This document shows, piece by piece, positions 1-5,729 of a DNA stretch of 5,777 bases. Position numbers and translations under genes: made by a program. Positions within the stretch are counted from its first letter, which is position 1; each line of letters begins with the position of its first letter. Under the pieces are notes generated by a model. It was not told the origin of the DNA. It ran no database searches and saw nothing but the letters and a program-made list of their open reading frames with translations. The stretch covers positions 1 through 5,777 of the forward strand of contig URDV01000144.1 of the NCBI GenBank assembly GCA_900546605.1, in the 5' to 3' direction. This DNA comes from an uncultured Prevotella sp. (GTDB lineage: Bacteria > Bacteroidota > Bacteroidia > Bacteroidales > Bacteroidaceae).

Positions 1-33
1 ATGACAAGAAACTTAAAAAGCTTGGCAAACTTA

Positions 34-65
34 CCTGTTAACCCGTTAACTTGTCTACTTGTTTA
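34..65. repeat. Degenerate 8-bp tandem repeat, four units
   Basis: Four consecutive octamers fit the consensus CYYGTYWA: CCTGTTAA (34-41), CCCGTTAA (42-49), CTTGTCTA (50-57) and CTTGTTTA (58-65). The first two differ at one base, as do the last two. The array begins 24 bp beyond the mscL stop codon on that gene's downstream side and contains two GTTAAC palindromes. From memory, similar C(T/C)(T/C)GT-type octamer strings occur between genes in Bacteroides and Prevotella, but this was not checked. No function can be assigned. Confidence 0.6.
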
Positions 66-89
66 CTAATTCCGCCAACGCGTTATTCT

Positions 90-509
90 TTATTTATTAA
101 GCGCATCACGAATCTCACGCAGAAGTTTCACTTCCTCTGAAGGTTCAGCAGGAGCAGCAGGCTTTTCACTTTCAACCTTCTTTTTGCGTGACAATTTCAT
201 AATCAGGCGCACCAACATGAAAACACAAAAAGCTATGATAAGGAAATCAAGACACGTTTGCAAAAAATTGCCATAAGCAATGCATACAGGCTCCCCACCC
301 TCATTGAGCGGATTTATAGGCAACTCATATTTCAAGTCTTTAAAATCAATACCGCCAATAAGCCAACCAATAGGAGGCATTATCAAGTCATTAACAATGG
401 ACGACACGATTTTGCCAAAGGCTCCACCTATAATTACACCTACAGCCATATCAATGGCATTGCCTTTTACTGCAAACTCCTTAAACTCTTGCAAAAAAGA
501 AGATTTCAT
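90..509 (-). CDS. mscL: Large-conductance mechanosensitive channel MscL
   Basis: This encodes a 139-residue inner-membrane channel that opens under membrane tension and releases solutes during hypo-osmotic shock; the family works as a homopentamer. The N-terminal amphipathic helix (about 1-13) leads into TM1 (about 16-46), which carries the family hallmark GNAIDMAVGVIIGGAFGK at 16-33 and the DLIMPP turn at 41-46. A periplasmic loop follows (about 52-80), then TM2 (about 81-105) and the basic cluster SRKKK at 107-111. A Pro/Ala/Glu linker leads to a C-terminal helix ending in LLREIRDALNK. The gate position that is Leu19 in E. coli is Met21 here, and Val23 corresponds to Val25. The ATG at 507-509 was chosen because it begins the conserved MKSSFLQEFKEF helix. 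The frame stays open to 647, but those 46 extra residues have no place in the family and would run through both promoters. The gene is divergent from gapA. Confidence 0.96.
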   Translation of the reverse strand: MKSSFLQEFKEFAVKGNAIDMAVGVIIGGAFGKIVSSIVNDLIMPPIGWLIGGIDFKDLKYELPINPLNEGGEPVCIAYGNFLQTCLDFLIIAFCVFMLVRLIMKLSRKKKVESEKPAAPAEPSEEVKLLREIRDALNK

Positions 510-541
510 ATTTTTAAAAAATTTAATGATTAAACTTGCTG

Positions 542-549
542 CAAAAATA
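542..549 (-). promoter_or_regulatory. Candidate mscL promoter, -7 box
   Basis: On the minus strand this reads TATTTTTG, a full match to the Bacteroidetes -7 consensus TAnnTTTG. It lies 32 bp upstream of the mscL ATG, implying a short leader of roughly 25 nt. No TTTG or TTG -33 element is present at the expected distance, so the call rests on the -7 box and its position. Confidence 0.4.
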
Positions 550-561
550 AAAATGATTTTG

Positions 562-569
562 TACTTTTG
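562..569 (+). promoter_or_regulatory. Candidate gapA promoter, -7 box
   Basis: TACTTTTG matches TAnnTTTG fully. A TTG at 536-538 could serve as a -33 element, but its 23-bp spacing is longer than the usual 19-21. Initiation here would give a gapA leader of about 115 nt that starts in a purine-rich stretch. A second weaker box, TAACTTTT at 678-685, is too close to the ATG to be a good alternative. The box sits 12 bp from the opposing mscL box, so the two promoters would overlap. Confidence 0.45.
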
Positions 570-692
570 CGGTGGAAAAAGGAAAAAAGCGGTAATGTCC
601 TGAAAGCAAAGCCACTTGAGCCTTACATCCAATTTGAGATAATTCACTGAATATTAACCACTTAAATAGTTAATTCATAACTTTTTAAAATC

Positions 693-1703
693 ATGATTAA
701 AGTAGGTATTAACGGTTTCGGTCGTATCGGCCGTTTCGTATTCCGCGCTGCTCAAACTCGCAACGACATCCAGATTGTAGGTATTAACGACCTTTGCCCC
801 GTAGATTACTTGGCATACATGCTCAAGTACGACACTATGCACGGTGCATTCCAAGGCACTATCGAAGCTGACGTAGAGAAGAGCGAACTCATCGTAAACG
901 GCAACCACATCCGTGTAACTGCTGAACGCAACCCAGCTGACTTGAAGTGGGACGCTGTAGGTGCTGAGTACGTTGTTGAGTCAACTGGTCTCTTCCTTAC
1001 TAAGGAGAAGGCTCAAGCTCACATCCAAGCTGGTGCCAAGTACGTAGTAATGTCAGCTCCTTCAAAGGACGACACTCCTATGTTCGTATGCGGTGTAAAC
1101 TTCGACAAGTATGTTAAGGGTACTCAGTTCGTTTCTAACGCTTCTTGCACCACTAACTGCTTGGCTCCTATCGCTAAGGTTTTGAACGACAAGTTCGGTA
1201 TCGTTAACGGTTTGATGACTACCGTTCACTCTACTACTGCTACTCAGAAGACTGTTGATGGTCCTTCATTGAAGGACTGGCGCGGTGGCCGTGCTGCTTC
1301 TGGCAACATCATTCCTTCTACTACTGGTGCTGCTAAGGCTGTAGGTAAGGTTATCCCCGAACTCAACGGTAAGTTGACTGGTATCTCAATGCGTGTTCCA
1401 ACTTTGGATGTTTCTGTAGTTGACTTGACTGCTAACTTGGCTAAGCCCGCTACTAAGGAAGCCATCTGCGCTGCCATGAAGGAAGCTTCTGAAGGCGAAT
1501 TGAAGGGTGTACTCGGCTACACTGAGGATGCTGTTGTTTCAAGCGACTTCCTCGGCTGCACTAACACTTCTATCTTCGACGCTAACGCTGGTGTTTACCT
1601 CACTGATACTTTCGTTAAGGTTATCAGCTGGTACGACAACGAGATCGGTTACTCTAACAAGGTTCTCGAACTCATCGCTCACATGGCCAAAGTTAATGGC
1701 TAA
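693..1703 (+). CDS. gapA: Glyceraldehyde-3-phosphate dehydrogenase, phosphorylating, type I
   Basis: This cytosolic glycolytic enzyme converts glyceraldehyde 3-phosphate, NAD+ and phosphate to 1,3-bisphosphoglycerate. At 336 residues it has the normal family length. The Rossmann motif GINGFGRIGR lies at 5-14, and Asp33 in INDL is the residue expected to bind the NAD ribose, so NAD rather than NADP use is likely. The active-site motif SNASCTTNC at 148-156 supplies catalytic Cys152; His179 in TVHS is its partner. QKTVDGPS (185-192), RGGRAA (197-202) and WYDNEIGYSNK (313-323) are also present. Codon use is strongly biased: 22 of 24 lysines are AAG, and the two AAA codons lie at the extreme ends. 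This points to very high expression and contrasts with miaA, where AAA predominates. The ATG at 693 starts directly at the Rossmann strand, with an A/T-rich stretch and no Shine-Dalgarno before it. The gene ends at its own terminator, so it is probably monocistronic. Confidence 0.98.
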   Translation: MIKVGINGFGRIGRFVFRAAQTRNDIQIVGINDLCPVDYLAYMLKYDTMHGAFQGTIEADVEKSELIVNGNHIRVTAERNPADLKWDAVGAEYVVESTGLFLTKEKAQAHIQAGAKYVVMSAPSKDDTPMFVCGVNFDKYVKGTQFVSNASCTTNCLAPIAKVLNDKFGIVNGLMTTVHSTTATQKTVDGPSLKDWRGGRAASGNIIPSTTGAAKAVGKVIPELNGKLTGISMRVPTLDVSVVDLTANLAKPATKEAICAAMKEASEGELKGVLGYTEDAVVSSDFLGCTNTSIFDANAGVYLTDTFVKVISWYDNEIGYSNKVLELIAHMAKVNG

Positions 1704-1740
1704 TTAATGATGGGTTTAGAATTTCTAAACTACTAAAACA

Positions 1741-1784
1741 AGCCGCTGTAATGCCTTATTTGTGTATTGCAGCGGCTTTTTTTT
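1741..1784 (+). terminator. Intrinsic terminator of gapA
   Basis: AGCCGCTGTAAT (1741-1752) pairs with ATTGCAGCGGCT (1766-1777), a 12-bp stem with a single G-U pair and a 13-nt loop. A run of eight T (1777-1784) follows directly. It lies 37 bp after the gapA stop codon. This is a textbook rho-independent terminator and separates gapA from miaA. Confidence 0.93.
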
Positions 1785-1827
1785 CAATCGTTACTTTCAA
1801 CACTCAATTATAGCAAGCAATATCTTT

Positions 1828-2712
1828 ATGACTGACCTTATCACCATATTGGGGCCTACAGCCTCAGGCAAAACACAAGTAGCCGTAAAATTAGCTGCCA
1901 AGCTTAATGCTGAAATCATTAGCGCTGATAGTAGACAAGTGTACAAAAGAATGGATCTTGGTACGGGTAAGGACTTAGAGGATTACTCCATTAACGGAGC
2001 GCACATCCCCTATCATTTAATTGATATTGCTGAACCAGGTACAAAATATAATGTCTACGAGTACCAAAAGGATTTTCTCACAGCATATAACGACATCAAG
2101 AGTCGTGGCAAACGCACCATTGTGTGTGGTGGAACAGGGCTTTACCTTGAAAGCATTCTACGCAGCTACAGGTTATCGCCCGTACCTCAAAATGAAGAAT
2201 TAAGGAACAGACTTAAAGGAAAGTCGCTACAAGAGCTGACCCATATTTTACAGCAATACAAAGTGTTGCACAACACAACCGATGTTGATTCAGCACAAAG
2301 AGCCATTAGAGCCATCGAAATTGCCGAGTATTACAAAACGACACCTATTGATGACCGCCCCTTCCCTACACTTACATCATATAACATAGGCATTGATGTT
2401 GACAGAGACACGCGCCGAAAGCGTATAACCGAACGACTTAAGCAGCGCTTATCAAATGGTATGGTTGACGAAGTGAAAGGCTTACTGAACGAAGGCATTC
2501 ACCCCGATGACCTTATATATTACGGATTGGAATACAAATACCTCACCTTGTATGTAACAGGAAAACTGAACTATGAGGAAATGTTTAAGCAACTTGAAAT
2601 TGCCATACACCAATTTGCTAAACGACAAATGACATGGTTTAGAGGTATGGAACGTCGAGGCATAAAAATACATTGGATGACAGCCGACGAAGCTACAAAA
2701 ATCAACTTATAG
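1828..2712 (+). CDS. miaA: tRNA dimethylallyltransferase (MiaA family, divergent type)
   Basis: MiaA transfers the dimethylallyl group from DMAPP to N6 of A37 in tRNAs that read U-starting codons, the first step to ms2i6A. The 294-residue protein has the P-loop GPTASGKT at 9-16, SADSRQVY at 32-39, PYHLIDI at 61-67, CGGTGLY at 100-106 and the C-terminal signature AKRQMTWFRG at 264-273. It departs from the usual family pattern in places: GTGKDLEDY (45-53) stands where E. coli MiaA has GTAKP, TTDVDSAQRAIRAIEI (150-165) replaces the IHPND-type motif, and GLEYKYL (233-239) replaces the GYRQ/GYKE-type motif. From memory, Bacteroidetes often carry two MiaA paralogues and this resembles the less canonical one. 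The ATG at 1828 puts the P-loop strand at the N-terminus. An in-frame ATG at 1762 lies inside the gapA terminator loop and is unlikely. No convincing promoter is visible; TACTTTCA at 1792-1799 is a weak match. Confidence 0.9.
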   Translation: MTDLITILGPTASGKTQVAVKLAAKLNAEIISADSRQVYKRMDLGTGKDLEDYSINGAHIPYHLIDIAEPGTKYNVYEYQKDFLTAYNDIKSRGKRTIVCGGTGLYLESILRSYRLSPVPQNEELRNRLKGKSLQELTHILQQYKVLHNTTDVDSAQRAIRAIEIAEYYKTTPIDDRPFPTLTSYNIGIDVDRDTRRKRITERLKQRLSNGMVDEVKGLLNEGIHPDDLIYYGLEYKYLTLYVTGKLNYEEMFKQLEIAIHQFAKRQMTWFRGMERRGIKIHWMTADEATKINL

Positions 2713-2850
2713 CCACAATCCAGGTTACACATAACAACGTGTGCTATAACAAGATTTCACGCCATTCTGCACAACATATATATACCACTCCATCAATTTT
2801 TACATCAGCACATCCCAACAATCCACTAACTTTTACAACCTTTATTATAA

Positions 2851-3777
2851 ATGCCAAAAACTGCTTGGGCTCTTATTTATTGCCCTAAAGAAGGTTCAAC
2901 GCGCACACAAAAGCGTTGGAAGAAAATTCGCCAATACTTAGAAGAAAAAGGTATTGCCTTTGACTATGTTCAAAGCGAAGGCGCGGGGTCAGTTGAGCGA
3001 TTGGCTTCGATGATGACACGTGCAGGCTACGAAACAATCATTATTGTGGGTGGAGATGCAGCCCTTAATCATGCCATATGTGGCATCATGAGCACCCAAG
3101 CCCCCAATGGTAAACACCCCACATTGGGAATTATTCCTAATGGATTTGGAAATGACTTTGCTAAGTTCTGGGGGTTCTATGCCGATAAATATAAGGATAC
3201 GATCGAAGCCTTGCTCAGACATAACACGCGAAGAGTGGACATCGGAACAGCTACCCTTTATGACAAAACAGGTAATCAAGAAAAGTTCTATTTTATTGAT
3301 TGCATCAACTTAGGCGTTGCATCAGCCATAACCAATTTGCGTCGCAAAACAGGAAGCTTGTTAGGATTCAATACACTCTCATACTTCACATCAGCCCTAC
3401 TACTATTGTTTCAACGCATGAACTTTAAATTTAGTTTTGACATAAGCGGTGAAACAATTGAACAAAGTGCTATGAGCATTTGCATTGGCTCAGCTCATGG
3501 CTACGGCCAAACCCCCAGCGCAGTCCCCTACAATGGGTTATTAGACATTACATTAGTTGCCAAACCCGCATTATTCCAATTATTTCATGGTCTTTGGTTA
3601 CTCTTCACTGGTCGTTTTTTAAGTCACCGTGGTGTTAGAGTATGGCGTACACGTAAAGTAACCTTCAATAGGCTATCAAATGCCTTAGTAAGCCTTGACG
3701 GACGCGTTATACATAAAAGCGTAAAACGCATCGACATGGACGTTTTACCTGAGGAGATAGAGTTTTTAATACCATAG
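2851..3777 (+). CDS. Diacylglycerol kinase catalytic-domain lipid kinase, YegS/DgkB-like
   Basis: This 308-residue protein belongs to the DAGK_cat family, whose members phosphorylate diacylglycerol, sphingoid bases, ceramide or related lipids at the membrane face with ATP. The nucleotide-binding half has IIIVGGDAALNHA at 63-75 and GIIPNGFGNDFAK at 93-105, the latter matching the family P-x-G-x-GND pattern. The second half has NLGVASAI at 153-160, GYGQTPSAVPYNGLLDITLV at 217-236 and SLDGR at 281-285. Two hydrophobic stretches, about 176-188 and 239-256, could help it sit on the membrane. Three signature sites differ from the usual family: GGDGT is GGDAA, the DG before the ldv strand is NG, and the late DGE is DGR. 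Activity and substrate are therefore uncertain. The ATG at 2851 begins the first beta-strand. It lies 138 bp after miaA with no clear terminator between; TAACTTTT (2827-2834) is only a weak promoter candidate. Confidence 0.85.
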   Translation: MPKTAWALIYCPKEGSTRTQKRWKKIRQYLEEKGIAFDYVQSEGAGSVERLASMMTRAGYETIIIVGGDAALNHAICGIMSTQAPNGKHPTLGIIPNGFGNDFAKFWGFYADKYKDTIEALLRHNTRRVDIGTATLYDKTGNQEKFYFIDCINLGVASAITNLRRKTGSLLGFNTLSYFTSALLLLFQRMNFKFSFDISGETIEQSAMSICIGSAHGYGQTPSAVPYNGLLDITLVAKPALFQLFHGLWLLFTGRFLSHRGVRVWRTRKVTFNRLSNALVSLDGRVIHKSVKRIDMDVLPEEIEFLIP

Positions 3778-3796
3778 TTTGTCAAATCCAAACTAT
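3774..3796. repeat. Perfect 8-bp inverted repeat across a stop codon and promoter
   Basis: ATAGTTTG (3774-3781) and CAAACTAT (3789-3796) are exact inverted copies around a 7-bp spacer. The left arm contains the TAG stop codon (3775-3777) of the lipid kinase gene and the TTTG that would be the aspS -33 element. The right arm overlaps the start of a -7-like box. No T-run follows, so it is a poor terminator; a protein-binding operator or a chance palindrome are the alternatives. Confidence 0.55.
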
Positions 3797-3809
3797 ATTT
3801 GTAATTTCG
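3778..3809 (+). promoter_or_regulatory. Candidate aspS promoter with two possible -7 boxes
   Basis: TTTG at 3778-3781 is followed after 20 bp by TAATTTCG (3802-3809), one base from TAnnTTTG and at the expected -33 to -7 spacing. TATATTTG (3794-3801), an exact -7 match, lies immediately before it but has no -33 element at the right distance. Either would give a leader of roughly 80 to 95 nt for aspS. The start cannot be chosen from sequence alone. Confidence 0.5.
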
Positions 3810-3838
3810 CAGAGTAATAGCAATTAAAGAACGATTGA

Positions 3839-3873
3839 ACGGCTCAGCACAAGCTATGAGCTATGCTGGCCGT
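3839..3873 (+). promoter_or_regulatory. Predicted hairpin in the aspS leader
   Basis: ACGGC-T-CAGCA (3839-3849) pairs with TGCTGGCCGT (3864-3873), giving a 10-bp, mostly GC stem with one bulged T. The 14-nt apical region contains AGCT-ATG-AGCT (3852-3862), which can add a 4-bp helix capped by ATG. The hairpin ends 21 nt before the chosen aspS start. No T-run follows, so it is not an intrinsic terminator. It may control translation or mRNA stability; that role is an inference. Confidence 0.5.
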
Positions 3874-3894
3874 CATAAATCAAGACAAACACAA

Positions 3895-5664
3895 ATGTAT
3901 AGAACTAACACTTGCGGTGAACTACGCATCGAAAACGTTGGCCAAGAAGTAACCTTGGCTGGTTGGGTGCAACGCAGTCGTAAAATGGGCGGTATGACCT
4001 TTATTGACTTGCGTGACCGCTACGGCATCACACAGTTGGTTTTCAACGAAGAGACCAACGCTGATTTGTGCGCTCAAGCTAACAAGTTAGGACGTGAATA
4101 CGTTATTCAAGTAAAAGGCACTGTAAACGAACGATATGCAAAGAATGATAAAATGCCGACAGGCGACATTGAAATCATTGTAAACGAGTTGGTTGTGCTA
4201 AACGAATCGCAAACGCCTCCTTTCACTATTGAAAAGAACACCGATGGTGGCGATGACTTGCGCATGAAATATCGTTACTTGGATTTACGCCGCGAGAATG
4301 TACGTGCCAACTTAGAGCTCCGACATAAATTCTGCATTGCTGTACGCAATTTCCTTGACTCAAAGGGGTTCCTTGAAATCGAAACTCCTGTTTTGATAGG
4401 TTCTACGCCTGAAGGGGCGCGCGACTTTATTGTGCCTTCACGCATGAACCCAGGCCAATTTTATGCTTTGCCTCAAAGTCCACAAACCTTGAAGCAATTG
4501 CTCATGGTTGCTGGCATGGACCGCTATTTCCAAATAGCCAAATGCTTCCGCGACGAAGACTTACGTGCCGACCGACAGCCTGAGTTTACTCAAATAGACT
4601 GCGAAATGTCATTCGTCACTCAAGATGACATTCTGAACACCTTTGAGGAAATGGCCAAGTACCTCTTCAAGGAAGTTCGCGGTTACGATTTAGGCGACAC
4701 TCCCTTCATTCGCATGCCTTGGCATGAAGCTATGCGTCGTTTTGGTTCTGACAAGCCTGATATGCGATTCGGCATGGAGTTTGTTGAACTAATGGACACA
4801 CTGAAAGGTACAGGTAGCTTTGGTGTATTTAATGATGCCACATACATTGGCGGTATTTGTGCGCCTGGATGTGCACACTACACACGCAAGCAATTAGACC
4901 AACTGACCGACTTCGTCAAGTCATCACAAATTGGTGCAAAGGGCTTAGTTCACGCCAAAGTTAACGAAGATGGCAGCATCAAGAGTTCTGTTGACAAATT
5001 CTATTCACCCGAAGTACTTGAAAGCTTAAAGCAAAAGATGGACGCAAAACCTGGCGACTTAATTTTGATTATGTCAGGTGACGATGCCATGAAAACACGC
5101 AAGCAACTTTGCGAATTGCGCCTTGAAATGGGAGAACGCTTGGGCTTACGTGATAAGAACAAATTTGCTTTGCTTTGGGTGGTTGACTTCCCCATGTTTG
5201 AATGGAGCGATGAAGAAGGCCGCTTGTTAGCCATGCACCATCCATTCACAGCACCACGCCCACAGGACATTCCTTTGCTTGACACCGACCCAGCATCTGT
5301 TTTGGCCGATGCTTACGACATGGTATGCAATGGTGTTGAAGTGGGTGGTGGTTCCATCCGTATTCACGATGCTGTGTTACAAGCCAAAATATTCAAAGTG
5401 CTTGGCTTTACCCCTGAACGAGCACAAGAGCAGTTTGGCTTCTTAATGAATGCATTTAAGTTTGGTGCACCCCCTCATGGTGGCTTAGCTTATGGTCTTG
5501 ACCGTTGGGTTTCACTCTTTGCAGGTCTTGATAGCATTCGCGACTGTATTGCTTTCCCCAAAAACAATTCAGGCCGTGATGTTATGCTCGATGCACCTTC
5601 GCGTGTTGACCAAAAGCAATTAGACGAATTAATGATTGACCTCAGAGATACTGACAAAAAATAA
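3895..5664 (+). CDS. aspS: Aspartyl-tRNA synthetase
   Basis: This cytosolic class IIb synthetase charges tRNA-Asp with aspartate using ATP. The 589-residue length is typical of the bacterial form. The N-terminal OB-fold anticodon-binding domain (about 1-105) has GWVQRSRKMGGMTFIDLRDR at 23-42. The catalytic core shows motif 1 around IETP (162-165), motif 2 FRDEDLRADRQPEFTQ (218-233) and motif 3 GGLAYGLDRW (529-538); TPEGARDF (171-178) and the QSPQ loop (194-197) are also intact. The bacterial GAD insertion occupies about 290-420. The ATG at 3895 gives the family's usual MYRTNTCGELR start. The frame is open upstream to 3805, with an ATG at 3856 and a TTG at 3835, but the added residues have no family match and run through the leader hairpin. 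Residue 31 is Met, where E. coli (discriminating) has Leu30 and Pseudomonas (non-discriminating) has His31, so it is probably tRNA-Asp specific. Confidence 0.98.
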   Translation: MYRTNTCGELRIENVGQEVTLAGWVQRSRKMGGMTFIDLRDRYGITQLVFNEETNADLCAQANKLGREYVIQVKGTVNERYAKNDKMPTGDIEIIVNELVVLNESQTPPFTIEKNTDGGDDLRMKYRYLDLRRENVRANLELRHKFCIAVRNFLDSKGFLEIETPVLIGSTPEGARDFIVPSRMNPGQFYALPQSPQTLKQLLMVAGMDRYFQIAKCFRDEDLRADRQPEFTQIDCEMSFVTQDDILNTFEEMAKYLFKEVRGYDLGDTPFIRMPWHEAMRRFGSDKPDMRFGMEFVELMDTLKGTGSFGVFNDATYIGGICAPGCAHYTRKQLDQLTDFVKSSQIGAKGLVHAKVNEDGSIKSSVDKFYSPEVLESLKQKMDAKPGDLILIMSGDDAMKTRKQLCELRLEMGERLGLRDKNKFALLWVVDFPMFEWSDEEGRLLAMHHPFTAPRPQDIPLLDTDPASVLADAYDMVCNGVEVGGGSIRIHDAVLQAKIFKVLGFTPERAQEQFGFLMNAFKFGAPPHGGLAYGLDRWVSLFAGLDSIRDCIAFPKNNSGRDVMLDAPSRVDQKQLDELMIDLRDTDKK

Positions 5665-5688
5665 GCATCAGTGCTCCCTACACAATAC

Positions 5689-5729
5689 AAAGTGCTTGCA
5701 GTTTTATTACACATCTGCAAGCACTTTTT
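5689..5729 (+). terminator. Intrinsic terminator of aspS
   Basis: AAAGTGCTTGCAG (5689-5701) and CTGCAAGCACTTT (5715-5727) form a perfect 13-bp stem with a 13-nt loop, and the 3' arm merges into five T (5725-5729). It lies 24 bp after the aspS stop. On the minus strand only a weak TTTGTATT tract follows the stem, so it is mainly a plus-strand terminator. Confidence 0.93.

Noticed and set aside
1..69. Open 22-codon frame beginning with ATG at base 1
   Set aside because: It begins at the window edge and reads through the octamer array. There is no recognisable product, and the length is within chance.
510..647. N-terminal extension of mscL by 46 residues to an upstream ATG
   Set aside because: The extension resembles no MscL N-terminus and would run through both candidate promoters; the ATG at 507-509 gives the conserved start.
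1244..1477. Antisense open frame within gapA
   Set aside because: It mirrors the strongly biased codons of gapA on the opposite strand; other antisense frames within miaA, the kinase gene and aspS are likewise shadows.
1762..1827. Upstream in-frame ATG for miaA adding 22 residues
   Set aside because: It lies within the loop of the gapA terminator, and the extra residues precede the conserved P-loop strand without family similarity.
2713..2850. Possible terminator or small RNA between miaA and the kinase gene
   Set aside because: Only a 4-bp ACAC/GTGT pairing and an ATATATATA run (2776-2784) are present; no stable stem with a T-run on either strand.
3810..3894. T-box or tRNA-mimic leader for aspS
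   Set aside because: The leader is too short for a T-box, with no T-box sequence and no terminator/antiterminator pair. The only GTC triplet (3872-3874) is at the base of the hairpin rather than in a loop, so no anticodon mimic is visible.
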